A stretch of 64,000 nt of DNA from contig JAHJVE010000014.1 in the NCBI GenBank assembly GCA_018828385.1, positions 114,776 to 178,775 of the forward strand. The letters run 5' to 3'. A program made the translations under genes and the position numbers. Shown piece after piece: positions 8,382-17,098 of the stretch. Position 1 is the first letter of the stretch. Each line of letters opens with the position of its first letter. The notes beneath the pieces were generated by a model. The model saw nothing but the letters and a program-made list of their open reading frames with translations, did not search any database and was not told where the DNA came from. The stretch is from Gammaproteobacteria bacterium (lineage in GTDB: Bacteria; Pseudomonadota; Gammaproteobacteria; Burkholderiales; Rhodocyclaceae).

Positions 8382-9221
8382 CTAAGCAAGGAGCAGATGC
8401 ACCGAGTAGCTTATGCAGCCAGCCCCACCCACCAGTAAGAACAATGCGCCCCCGAGACAACCTGACGCCCCCTGTATTTTCTGATTTTCGTTTACCCAAC
8501 TGGACGGCATTGGCCGTTTTTTGTCAGAAACTGAGAGGGGCACAGGTTGGTTTATCGGCCTAAATCCGACTCCTTGCCCGTTCGTTGTGCTGTTGTATAA
8601 ATCAACATTGGAAGCAAGTCGTTTCTTAATTTCCAGTTCTTCTACTACCGCCAATTGTTGGGCGCCACACAGAGCTACCACCGATGCGCTAAAAGCGCGC
8701 TCCCCATTGGCAACGAAGTCTTCTTGGAGAATCCTGTTCCCGTGAGTGCCAAACCGAAGCTCTTGAAAATGACGGGAAACGCGCTTCTTGATGTCCTTGG
8801 AAGATCCAATATATTCGCGAGCAGTTTTGTAGTTTCGAATTGAATAAACGCCGGGGCTTGATGGCAGATTAGTCGAACCCAGACTTGATGCTGTTTCTGT
8901 AGTTGCGCAAGCCGTTCGATAAACCACAGTAATGTGAATCTTTGGCGCACCCCCATTTAAGGATGCGTTTGCCACCTTCGCATCTTGAATAAGTGCTTGA
9001 TCAACTAACGTCGCGTATTTCGGTGCGATTTCTCGCGAGACATGACCAAGCTTGGCGCCGGTAGCACGAATATGAATAGCCACAGCGTTTGGATCATGCG
9101 GGTTGTCCCATTCGTGACGCAGGGACAAAGGCGTTCCTGGGCATAACAAGCCTTTCGTCAAAAGTGAGGGGGCACTGTAGTAGCCAGTTCCCTTGATCGT
9201 AAGAGTTACGCTCTGTGTCAT
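8382..9221 (-). CDS. HIRAN + GIY-YIG nuclease-fold protein with C-terminal membrane tail
   Basis: 279-aa three-part protein. Residues about 8-75 match the HIRAN pattern (GTGYY, then LSLRHEWDNPHDPNAVAI, then LGHVSREIAPKYA), a small domain that binds DNA ends in SNF2/HLTF-type proteins. Residues about 123-213 form a GIY-YIG domain: GVYSI, YIGSS with Tyr137 and Gly139, the basic KKRVSRHF segment, EELEIKKR with a catalytic-type Glu, and a downstream Asn. Residues about 253-277 are a hydrophobic, Gly-rich segment at the extreme C-terminus, suggesting a tail anchor. It is read against the element's own genes, upstream partner 14 bp away. A defence or DNA-restriction role is inferred from domains and context. 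Confidence 0.8.
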   Translation of the reverse strand: MTQSVTLTIKGTGYYSAPSLLTKGLLCPGTPLSLRHEWDNPHDPNAVAIHIRATGAKLGHVSREIAPKYATLVDQALIQDAKVANASLNGGAPKIHITVVYRTACATTETASSLGSTNLPSSPGVYSIRNYKTAREYIGSSKDIKKRVSRHFQELRFGTHGNRILQEDFVANGERAFSASVVALCGAQQLAVVEELEIKKRLASNVDLYNSTTNGQGVGFRPINQPVPLSVSDKKRPMPSSWVNENQKIQGASGCLGGALFLLVGGAGCISYSVHLLLA

Positions 9222-9235
9222 GGAGAGACCGCCCG

Positions 9236-9523
9236 TTATTTTTTCAAGCCGGGAATTCCACCCTGAACCATGTGAGCGTGTTGCTTCTGATCTTTGTGGC
9301 GTGACAAGCGCACTCTCAAGCGAGAAATATTAAGATTCAGTTCGACGTTGCCCGGTTGCTGAACCGCCAGAAGTCTTAATCGGTCGAGTTCTTTTCTAAG
9401 CTGCGTTGCGGTGGGGTGTTTGGGCAATTCCACCAACGACTGATCATTCAACAGGGCCAACACTGCGTTTGCGCGTGCTCTCGCCTTGCGGCTAACTTTT
9501 AGGGGCAATTTATCGGCTCCCAT
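9236..9523 (-). CDS. Hypothetical basic protein, partner of the HIRAN/GIY-YIG gene
   Basis: 95-aa protein of unknown family, first gene of the reverse-strand cargo pair. It is very basic (KVSRKARARANA, RLRVRLSRHKDQKQH) with a central Leu/Glu heptad-like stretch (ATQLRKELDRLRLLAVQ), so a coiled-coil or DNA-binding role is plausible. The start ATG 9523 has a good -10-like TATACT on the minus strand about 20 bp upstream, indicating that the pair has its own promoter. Tight spacing to the nuclease-fold gene suggests a two-gene module. Confidence 0.6.
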   Translation of the reverse strand: MGADKLPLKVSRKARARANAVLALLNDQSLVELPKHPTATQLRKELDRLRLLAVQQPGNVELNLNISRLRVRLSRHKDQKQHAHMVQGGIPGLKK

Positions 9524-9613
9524 CCGAATGACATTGGAAAGTATAACAGGGAGAGTTTTTCAGACATTTTCGAGAGAGCAAGATGTATGGAGGGCCGGGT
9601 GGAGTACCCCGGT

Positions 9614-9631
9614 CGGGGTGGCATACCCCCC
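9614..9631 (-). repeat. Right 18-bp inverted repeat flanking the cargo genes
   Basis: CGGGGTGGCATACCCCCC, the exact reverse complement of 8353-8370. It overlaps a short local hairpin (ACCCC/GGGGT). It lies in the 346-bp gap 9524-9869. Confidence 0.85.
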
Positions 9632-9778
9632 CTCTATAGTGGGTAGGTCATCGGGTGCCCCTACCTATGTTGCGCTCTCAAGCGGCCAGAAAACCCCATG
9701 GAAATCTGGACTTACATGTAAGCAAGTGACTGATTTTATTGTATATTTTAGTTGAATACAGTCTAATGCGGTGCTACA

Positions 9779-9801
9779 TTGACAGTGTGCGTTGACGCAC
9801 A
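9779..9801 (+). promoter_or_regulatory. TTGACA box with overlapping 7-2-7 dyad
   Basis: The 346-bp gap 9524-9869 holds the cargo promoter, the right inverted repeat, an AT-rich stretch (about 9720-9770) and this site. TTGACA (9779-9784) is followed by TGTGCGT (9786-9792) and ACGCACA (9795-9801), a palindrome suited to a dimeric repressor. It probably controls the gene at 9870. No convincing -10 follows at standard spacing, so the exact promoter is uncertain. Confidence 0.4.
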
Positions 9802-9869
9802 GAACGGACAAGGGAAAGGCGGCAACCTAACCCCTGCCCTAACCAACCCAGACTTATACGGAGTCCGAA

Positions 9870-10190
9870 ATGGATAACACCAATACTAGCATCGCCACCA
9901 AACTCGACCGCCTGACTAGCGCCCTCTCTCGTGCAAGCACAGAGGAGCTAGAAGCCTCGCTAAGTACCCGTGCCGGGGGTTTCACTTCATCGGAAACCCT
10001 GTGTATCCAGACCGCCCACAAAGCGATTCATGCACAGGGAGATGCAGCCGCCGATACTGTCATGCAGGAATGGGAAAACGCATCCGTTCGGCTCGCTGAT
10101 TTGATGCCGGGCATGTCCCGCCGAGAGATGGAATTGTTCAACCTTGCCGATAGCGCAGTGGAGCGGGCTTGCAGCCATGAATTCCAATAA
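9870..10190 (+). CDS. Hypothetical protein of the element (106 aa)
   Basis: No family recognised. ATG 9870 has GGAG upstream. The protein is acidic and helical in appearance (LTSALSRASTEELEASLSTR; MSRREMELFNLADSAVERAC), with no membrane segment. It overlaps the next gene by 14 bp in another frame, which implies translational coupling. In satellites, genes at this position beyond the cargo often act on helper or host, but nothing in the sequence shows that here. Confidence 0.6.
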   Translation: MDNTNTSIATKLDRLTSALSRASTEELEASLSTRAGGFTSSETLCIQTAHKAIHAQGDAAADTVMQEWENASVRLADLMPGMSRREMELFNLADSAVERACSHEFQ

Positions 10191-10374
10191 CTGCCCGAAG
10201 TGCAATAGCACACGCCTAGCTGTGGCGCATGTGTCCAGCGTAGAGCGACATGATCGCGTTTACTTGGGGGCTGCTGATGGATGGCAGTGCTTGGATTGCC
10301 TGCACCACTTCGGCGTTCAACCAAGCGAACCGGATGTAATTCTGCCTCTACCCGGTGCAACGGGGCTCGATTGA
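10177..10374 (+). CDS. Small zinc-ribbon-like protein (65 aa)
   Basis: Two cysteine pairs, NCPKCNS near the N-terminus and WQCLDCLHHF about 30 residues later, form a plausible C2-C2 zinc ribbon. ATG 10177 lies inside the end of the preceding gene (14-bp overlap). The motif spacing differs from that of Ogr/Delta activators, so it is not called as one, although a transcription-related role would fit the position at the element's end. Confidence 0.6.
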   Translation: MNSNNCPKCNSTRLAVAHVSSVERHDRVYLGAADGWQCLDCLHHFGVQPSEPDVILPLPGATGLD

Positions 10375-10402
10375 CAGCCCAACATAGGTAGGGGGACGAA
10401 GC

Positions 10403-10431
10403 CTGTCCTTCTCCTGTCCTTTTTGTCCTTC
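10403..10431 (+). other. Candidate integrase arm-type sites, right end
   Basis: Three direct TGTCCTT motifs: CTGTCCTTC at 10403, CTGTCCTTT at 10414 (11-bp spacing as at the left end) and TTGTCCTTC at 10423. They lie about 95 bp from attR. See the left-end entry at 3362-3381. Confidence 0.5.
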
Positions 10432-10478
10432 TAAACTGGAAGGACGGCACAGAGATGATTTTACGGACCCTGAAAGGC

Positions 10479-10512
10479 AAAAAACCCCGAAGCCAGTAGG
10501 CAACAGGGTTTT
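10479..10512 (-). terminator. Terminator of tRNA-His (element-borne)
   Basis: Stem AAAACCC (10481-10487) / GGGTTTT (10506-10512), followed by a T run on the minus strand. It lies 13 bp beyond the tRNA-His 3' end. The element thus supplies both the 3' half and the terminator of the restored tRNA gene. Confidence 0.6.
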
Positions 10513-10525
10513 CGGCACAATATTT

Positions 10526-10602
10526 TGGGGCGACTGATGGGGCTCGAACCCACGACAACCGGAATCACAATCCGGGACTCTACCAACTGAGCTACAGCCG
10601 CC
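10526..10602 (-). tRNA. tRNA-His (GTG)
   Basis: 77-nt complete tRNA on the minus strand with encoded CCA (fwd TGGGG at 10526-10530), D arm GCTCAGTTGGTAGAG, GTG anticodon in the TTGTGAT loop, and T-loop GTTCGAG. The extra 5' G pairs with the C before CCA, as is specific to tRNA-His. The 3' 56 nt are shared with attL, so this copy was rebuilt on integration and is the attR site. Confidence 0.97.
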
Positions 10603-10755
10603 GCTGAAGAAGGCGCGCATTGTACGAAGTTCCAAAGCGTCTGTCTACAGCCAATCGGGCCTATTGTCGCTGTTCGGCAGAAGCCTCCGGCATTCGACCT
10701 GCCGTGATATTATTGTCCGCTTTATTTTTCGGCTCCGAAGTCACAAGGAACTCTC

Positions 10756-12060
10756 ATGGAAGCAACTACTGCACAAGCTAACGAACTTGAACGCCGCATC
10801 GACCTCTCCATCGCCATTGCCGATGTCGAAAAGGTCATGGAACAGCGCCTGAAGCGCATGGGCAAGAACATGAAGGTACCGGGTTTCCGTCCGGGCAAGG
10901 TACCGTTCAACATCGTCAAGCAGCAGTACGGCGACCAGGCGCGCCACGAAGTGCTGTCCGAGGAACTCGACCGTGTTTTCGGCGAAACCGTCACCGAACA
11001 GAAGCTGCGCGTTGCCGGTTACCCGCGCATCGAGCCGAAGACGACCGAAAGCACCACGCACATCGAGTTCTCTGCCATTTTCGAGATCTACCCGGAATTC
11101 ACCCCGGGCGAACTGTCGACTGCAGAAATCGAACGCCCGACCCTCGAAGTCAGCGCCGCTGAAGTAGACAAGACCCTCGACATCCTGCGCAAACAGCGCG
11201 TCTCCTATGAAGATGCCGACCGCGCCGCCGCCAAGGAAGACCGTGTTGTCATCGACTTCCTCGGCAAGAAGGATGGCGTACCTTTCCAGGGCGGGGAAGC
11301 CAAGGATTACCCGTTCGTGCTCGGCCAGGGCCAGATGCTGCCTGACTTTGAAACCGCCGTAGAAGGTACCAAGGCCGGCGAAACCAAGACTTTCGACCTG
11401 ACCTTCCCGGCCGACTACCACGCCAAGGATCTGGCTGGCCAGACAGTCCAGTTCGACATCACCGTCAAGCAGGTTCAGGCGCCGGTACTGCCCGAACTCA
11501 ACGCCGAATTCGCCTCCAGCATGGGCATTGCCGACGGCGACGTGGCCAAGATGCGCGCCGAAATCGAAGCCAACCTGAAGCGTGAAGTTAAGCGCCGCAT
11601 CGAAGGCAAGCTCAAGGATCAGGTCATGGAAGCCCTGATCAAGGCCAACCCGATCTCTATTCCGACCTCGCTGGTCGACATGGAAATCCAGCGCCTGATG
11701 CAGGCTGCCCGCCAGGATCTCGAACAGCGTGGCATGAAGGTCAAGGACATGCCGATTCAACCCGAGTGGTTTGCCGACCAGGCAAAACGCCGCGTCACGC
11801 TTGGCCTGATCCTTGCTGAGGTAGTGAAAACGGAGAAGCTTCAGGCAAGCCCCGAACAGGTTCGTGCGATGGTTGAAGAAAACGCCCAGAGCTACGAGCA
11901 CCCGGAAGAAGTCATCCGCTGGTATTACGCTCAACCGCAGCGCCTGCAGGAAGTTGAAGGCGTCGCCATCGAAAATAACGTGGTTGCGTGGGTCCTGGGT
12001 AAAGCCAAGGTCACCGACAAGGCCGCAGTTTTTGATGAACTGATGGGTCAAAAGCAGTAA
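10756..12060 (+). CDS. tig: Trigger factor
   Basis: Ribosome-bound chaperone and peptidyl-prolyl isomerase (434 aa) that meets nascent chains at the exit tunnel. Seen: the N-terminal ribosome-binding signature [17 protein letters not shown], the central FKBP-type domain ([20 protein letters not shown]), and a long helical C-terminal substrate-binding domain. Length matches the family. ATG 10756 has AAGGAA upstream. It heads the classic tig-clpP-clpX-lon order. A weak hairpin (12069-12086) separates it from clpP. The region between it and tRNA-His (10603-10755) is an ordinary promoter region. Confidence 0.97.
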   Translation: MEATTAQANELERRIDLSIAIADVEKVMEQRLKRMGKNMKVPGFRPGKVPFNIVKQQYGDQARHEVLSEELDRVFGETVTEQKLRVAGYPRIEPKTTESTTHIEFSAIFEIYPEFTPGELSTAEIERPTLEVSAAEVDKTLDILRKQRVSYEDADRAAAKEDRVVIDFLGKKDGVPFQGGEAKDYPFVLGQGQMLPDFETAVEGTKAGETKTFDLTFPADYHAKDLAGQTVQFDITVKQVQAPVLPELNAEFASSMGIADGDVAKMRAEIEANLKREVKRRIEGKLKDQVMEALIKANPISIPTSLVDMEIQRLMQAARQDLEQRGMKVKDMPIQPEWFADQAKRRVTLGLILAEVVKTEKLQASPEQVRAMVEENAQSYEHPEEVIRWYYAQPQRLQEVEGVAIENNVVAWVLGKAKVTDKAAVFDELMGQKQ

Positions 12061-12127
12061 TCCGGACCTTGTTGTAAAAGCAACAATCGTCTTGAATGTA
12101 ACGAAACGGCAACAGACAAGGGCTGAC

Positions 12128-12757
12128 ATGAATATCGACAACGCAAGCAACTGGGATCCACAGGCACTCGGCATGGTCCCCATGGTGGTAGAGCAGAGCG
12201 GCCGCGGCGAACGCGCGTACGACATCTATTCGCGCCTCCTCAAAGAGCGCGTGATTTTTCTTGTCGGCCCGGTCAACGACGTCACGGCCAACCTGGTCGT
12301 CGCCCAGTTGCTGTTCCTCGAAGCGGAAAATCCGGACAAGGACATCTACTTCTACATCAACTCGCCGGGTGGCTCGGTAACGGCTGGCATGTCGATCTAC
12401 GACACCATGCAGTTCATCAAGCCGGACGTCTCGACGTTGTGCATCGGCCAGGCCGCCTCGATGGGCGCCTTCCTGCTCAACGCCGGCGCCAAGGGCAAGC
12501 GTTTCGCCCTGCCCAACTCCCGCGTCATGATTCACCAGCCGCTGGGCGGCTTCCAGGGCCAGGCCTCGGATATCGCCATCCACGCCAAGGAAATCCTGTC
12601 GATTCGTGACCGCCTCAACCGGATCATGGCCGAACACAGCGGCCAGCCGCTTGAGCGCATCGAAAAAGACACCGACCGCGACAATTTCCTTTCAGCCGCG
12701 GAAGCAGCTGAATACGGTTTGATCGACAAGGTTTTGACCCGCCGCGACGCGGCTTGA
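12128..12757 (+). CDS. clpP: ClpP protease subunit
   Basis: Serine protease subunit (209 aa) of the ClpXP and ClpAP complexes. Seen: the nucleophile region [11 protein letters not shown], the histidine region MIHQPLGG, and the catalytic Asp in EKDTDRDNF, an intact Ser-His-Asp triad. The start ATG 12128 is chosen over an in-frame start at 12092 because it matches the family N-terminus before [20 protein letters not shown]. clpX starts 14 bp downstream and is surely cotranscribed. Confidence 0.97.
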   Translation: MNIDNASNWDPQALGMVPMVVEQSGRGERAYDIYSRLLKERVIFLVGPVNDVTANLVVAQLLFLEAENPDKDIYFYINSPGGSVTAGMSIYDTMQFIKPDVSTLCIGQAASMGAFLLNAGAKGKRFALPNSRVMIHQPLGGFQGQASDIAIHAKEILSIRDRLNRIMAEHSGQPLERIEKDTDRDNFLSAAEAAEYGLIDKVLTRRDAA

Positions 12758-12771
12758 ACGGAGAGCTACAG

Positions 12772-14034
<1,263 letters not shown>

Positions 14035-14041
14035 GCCGGGT

Positions 14042-14070
14042 CTTGAATTGCGGTTCCCCGCCCCCACGTA
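14042..14070 (+). promoter_or_regulatory. Candidate heat-shock (sigma-32) promoter of lon
   Basis: CTTGAA at 14042-14047 and a C-rich CCCCCACGTA at 14061-14070, with 13 bp between, close to the sigma-32 pattern CTTGAA-N11-16-CCCCAT. It overlaps a GCCCCC/GGGGGC hairpin (14060-14076). Lon is a classical heat-shock gene, which supports the reading. Confidence 0.5.
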
Positions 14071-14101
14071 GGGGGCACATACCTATTTCAAAGGCATCGT
14101 A

Positions 14102-16516
14102 ATGTCGAACCCCAACACGCTCCCGGAAACCGTCGAACTGCCGTTGCTGCCATTGCGCGACGTCGTCGTCTTTCCGCACATGGTCATTCCGCTCTTCGTC
14201 GGCCGCCCGAAATCCATCAAGGCGCTCGAAATGGCCATGGAAGCCGGCAAGAACATCCTGCTGGTCGCCCAGAAATCGGCCGCCAAGGACGAACCGGAAC
14301 CGGAAGATCTTTATCGCATCGGCTGTATGGCCAACATCCTGCAGATGCTCAAATTGCCCGACGGCACTGTCAAGGTACTGGTCGAAGGGACACAGCGCGC
14401 CCGCGTTGAAGCCATCGAGGTTCAATCCTCTGTCTTCATGGCTACCGCCCTGCCCTTGGCTCAACCCGGTATCGAGGACCACGAAATCGAGGCTATGCGC
14501 CGTGCCGTGGTTGCCCAGTTCGATCAGTTCGTCAAACTGAACAAGAAGATTCCACCTGAGGTTCTCTCCTCCATCGCCGGCATCGAAGACGCCGGTCGCC
14601 TGGCCGACACCATTGCCGCGCACCTGCCACTCAAGCTTGAGCAGAAGCAGGAAGTACTGGAGATGGAAAGCATCCGCGACCGTATTGATCGCCTGCTTTC
14701 CCAACTCGAAGCCGAAATCGACATTCTGCAGGTGGAAAAGCGCATCCGTGGCCGCGTCAAGCGCCAGATGGAAAAGAGTCAGCGCGAGTATTACCTCAAC
14801 GAACAGGTCAAGGCCATCCAGAAGGAACTCGGCGAAGGCGAAGAAGGTGCCGACCTCGAAGAGCTGGACAAGAAAATCAGCGCGGCCGGCATGAGCAAGG
14901 AAGGCCTCGCGAAAGCCCAAGGCGAACTGAAGAAGCTGCGCTTGATGTCGCCGATGTCAGCCGAAGCAACTGTCGTCCGCAATTTCATCGAGACGCTGAT
15001 CGGCCTGCCGTGGCGCAAGAAAACGCGGATCAGCAAGGATCTGCGCGAAGCCGAAAAGGTCCTCGACAGCGACCACTACGGGCTGGAAAAGGTCAAGGAA
15101 CGTATCGTCGAATATCTTGCCGTGCAGCAACGCGTCGACAAGGTCAAGGCGCCGATCCTGTGCCTGGTCGGCCCCCCGGGTGTCGGCAAGACCTCGCTCG
15201 GCCAGTCCATCGCCAAGGCAACGAACCGCAAGTTCGTCCGCATGGCACTGGGCGGCGTCCGTGACGAAGCCGAAATCCGCGGCCATCGTCGCACCTACAT
15301 CGGTTCGATGCCGGGCAAGATTCTCAGCAGCCTGACCAAGGTTGGCGTGCGCAATCCCCTGTTCCTGCTCGACGAAGTGGATAAGCTGGGCCAGGACTTC
15401 CGTGGCGACCCATCGTCTGCGCTGCTCGAAGTGCTCGATCCAGAACAGAACTACACCTTCCAGGACCACTACGTCGAAGTCGACTTTGACCTCTCTGACG
15501 TCATGTTCGTGGCGACTGCCAACACGCTGAACATTCCGGCAGCCTTGCTTGACCGGATGGAAGTGATTCGCCTGGCCGGCTACACCGAGGACGAGAAGGT
15601 CAATATCGCCATGCGCTATCTGCTCCCCAAGCAGATCAAGAACAACGGCCTCAAGAGAACCGAAATCGCCGTGGCCGACAGCGCTATTCGCGATATCGTC
15701 CGCTACTACACCCGCGAGGCAGGCGTTCGTGCCCTTGAGCGCGAAATTTCGAAAATCTGCCGCAAGGTTGTCAAAACCCTCGTTCTGAAAAAGCGGGATA
15801 CAAAGATTGCGGTCAACGCCAGGAATCTCGATAAATTCCTCGGCGTCCGTCGCTATAGCTTCGGTATGGCGGAAAAGGAAAATCAGGTTGGCCAAGTGAC
15901 TGGTCTGGCCTGGACGGAAGTCGGCGGTGAATTGCTGACCATCGAATGCGCCAACATGCCAGGCAAGGGCAACATCCTGCGTACAGGCTCGCTCGGCGAC
16001 GTCATGAAGGAATCGGTCGAGGCTGCCCGCTCCGTCGTTCGCGCCCGTGCGCGTCGCCTGGGGATCAAGGATGAGGCCTTTGAAAAGACCGATATTCACA
16101 TCCACGTACCCGAAGGCGCCACCCCTAAAGATGGCCCGTCAGCCGGCAGCGCGATGACCACTGCCCTGGTGTCGTCCTACACCGGCATTCCGGTTCGTTG
16201 CGATGTCTGCATGACTGGCGAGATCACACTGCGCGGCGAAGTTCTAGCCATTGGTGGCCTCAAGGAAAAGCTGCTTGCTGCCGTGCGCGGTGGGCTGAAG
16301 ACGGCACTGATCCCCGAAGAGAACGTCAAGGACCTTACCGAAATCCCTGACAACATCAAGAACAAGATCGAAATCGTCCCGGTCAAATGGATCGACCAAG
16401 TGCTTGAGCGCGCCCTCGAACGCTTGCCGGAAGCTCTTCCGGAGCCAGCCGTTGCAGACTCTGCCGTTCAGGCATCGGCCGATGCTGCGGCAGCATCCAC
16501 TGTGCTTACTCATTGA
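14102..16516 (+). CDS. lon: Lon ATP-dependent protease
   Basis: Cytosolic AAA+ serine protease (804 aa) that degrades misfolded and regulatory proteins. Seen: an N-terminal substrate domain starting LPLLPLRDVVVFPHMVIPL, coiled-coil region around residues 180-270, Walker A GPPGVGKTSL, Walker B LFLLDEVDK, and the Ser-Lys dyad in PKDGPSAGSAM and GGLKEKLLAA. The Ala/Ser-rich C-terminal tail after residue 780 is longer than the conserved core and looks unstructured. It lies downstream of clpX, with its own likely promoter. Confidence 0.97.
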   Translation: MSNPNTLPETVELPLLPLRDVVVFPHMVIPLFVGRPKSIKALEMAMEAGKNILLVAQKSAAKDEPEPEDLYRIGCMANILQMLKLPDGTVKVLVEGTQRARVEAIEVQSSVFMATALPLAQPGIEDHEIEAMRRAVVAQFDQFVKLNKKIPPEVLSSIAGIEDAGRLADTIAAHLPLKLEQKQEVLEMESIRDRIDRLLSQLEAEIDILQVEKRIRGRVKRQMEKSQREYYLNEQVKAIQKELGEGEEGADLEELDKKISAAGMSKEGLAKAQGELKKLRLMSPMSAEATVVRNFIETLIGLPWRKKTRISKDLREAEKVLDSDHYGLEKVKERIVEYLAVQQRVDKVKAPILCLVGPPGVGKTSLGQSIAKATNRKFVRMALGGVRDEAEIRGHRRTYIGSMPGKILSSLTKVGVRNPLFLLDEVDKLGQDFRGDPSSALLEVLDPEQNYTFQDHYVEVDFDLSDVMFVATANTLNIPAALLDRMEVIRLAGYTEDEKVNIAMRYLLPKQIKNNGLKRTEIAVADSAIRDIVRYYTREAGVRALEREISKICRKVVKTLVLKKRDTKIAVNARNLDKFLGVRRYSFGMAEKENQVGQVTGLAWTEVGGELLTIECANMPGKGNILRTGSLGDVMKESVEAARSVVRARARRLGIKDEAFEKTDIHIHVPEGATPKDGPSAGSAMTTALVSSYTGIPVRCDVCMTGEITLRGEVLAIGGLKEKLLAAVRGGLKTALIPEENVKDLTEIPDNIKNKIEIVPVKWIDQVLERALERLPEALPEPAVADSAVQASADAAAASTVLTH

Positions 16517-16523
16517 TTTGCAA

Positions 16524-16561
16524 GGAAAGGATGCCGGTGTCTTAACCCCCGCATCCTTTCC
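16524..16561 (+). terminator. Hairpin after lon
   Basis: Perfect 11-bp stem GGAAAGGATGC (16524-16534) / GCATCCTTTCC (16551-16561), 8 bp after the lon stop. The following sequence has only a weak T content, so termination is likely but not certain. Confidence 0.55.
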
Positions 16562-16597
16562 CTTGTCTCAAGCCCCGAAAATTCTCCGAAAATCCGC

Positions 16598-16627
16598 TTG
16601 ACACAAGGATTTCGCCAGATATATAAA
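16598..16627 (+). promoter_or_regulatory. Sigma-70 promoter of hupB
   Basis: TTGACA (16598-16603) with TATATA at 16620 (16-bp spacing) or TATAAA at 16622 (18-bp spacing). This is a near-consensus promoter, fitting a very highly expressed nucleoid protein. Confidence 0.7.
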
Positions 16628-16679
16628 TCCGTCCTCGCAAAGTTTTAACCACTCCAAATCCATCCACTAGGGGACGTAA

Positions 16680-16952
16680 ATGAACAAGACTGAACTGATC
16701 GACGCTATCGCTACTCAAGCCGATATTTCGAAGGCTGCCGCCGGTCGCGCGCTGGATGCCGCCGTTGAAACCATCAAGGGTGCCCTCAAGGCAGGCGATA
16801 CCGTCAACCTGATCGGTTTCGGCACTTTCTACGTCGGCGAGCGTGCCGCCCGCACCGGTCGCAATCCGCGCACCGGCAAGACTCTGGAAATCAAGGCCGC
16901 AAAGTCCCCGAAATTCCGTGCCGGTAAAGGCCTGAAAGACTCCGTCAACTAA
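16680..16952 (+). CDS. hupB: HU-beta type nucleoid protein
   Basis: 90-aa histone-like DNA-bending protein. The signature [21 protein letters not shown] with the beta-arm proline, and a C-terminal [16 protein letters not shown], mark it as HU rather than IHF. It follows lon, as in many proteobacteria, and has a strong promoter and an AGGGGA ribosome-binding site. A short TGGGC/GCCCA hairpin follows. The rest of the 146-bp gap to the next gene shows no tRNA. Confidence 0.96.
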   Translation: MNKTELIDAIATQADISKAAAGRALDAAVETIKGALKAGDTVNLIGFGTFYVGERAARTGRNPRTGKTLEIKAAKSPKFRAGKGLKDSVN

Positions 16953-17057
16953 TCTCCTTGTTGGGCGCTTTGCCCAGCTAGCAGAGTATTGCCCCTATAC
17001 GGGAAGACAGGGAAATCGAGCCCTCTAGCACTACCAGACGAACATGATGAAACCGAA

Positions 17058-17082
17058 ACCCCGCCCTCAAGGCGGGGTTTTT
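17058..17082 (+). terminator. Terminator upstream of the HDOD gene
   Basis: Stem ACCCCGCC (17058-17065) / GGCGGGGT (17071-17078) followed by TTTTT. It ends only 17 bp before the HDOD start, so it can terminate hupB readthrough, and may act as an attenuator for the HDOD gene. Confidence 0.75.
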
Positions 17083-17098
17083 GTTGAATAATATAGCC

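Larger units (their letters stand above)
3254..10581. mobile_element. Integrative element (P4-like satellite type) in tRNA-His
   Basis: A 7.3-kb insertion bounded by a perfect 56-bp direct repeat of the tRNA-His 3' half (3254-3309 and 10526-10581). Contents in order: tyrosine integrase, AlpA-type regulator, primase-helicase, nested inverted repeats, two unknown genes, a reverse-strand cargo pair between 18-bp inverted repeats, an unknown 106-aa gene and a small zinc-ribbon gene. The order int-alpA-primase resembles P4-type satellites. No capsid, portal, terminase, tail or conjugation genes are visible, so packaging or transfer would depend on a helper. Base composition is less GC-rich than the flanks, most clearly in the cargo pair. 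Confidence 0.88.

Noticed and set aside
8382..9523. Reading the cargo pair as an insertion sequence because of its flanking inverted repeats
   Set aside because: Neither protein has transposase motifs, and no target-site duplication was seen outside the 18-bp repeats.
12091..12120. Heat-shock promoter before clpP (CTTGAA at 12091)
   Set aside because: No C-rich -10 box follows at the required distance.
16953..17057. tRNA or small RNA gene between hupB and the HDOD gene
   Set aside because: No cloverleaf, T-loop or CCA pattern could be found; only a short hairpin after hupB.
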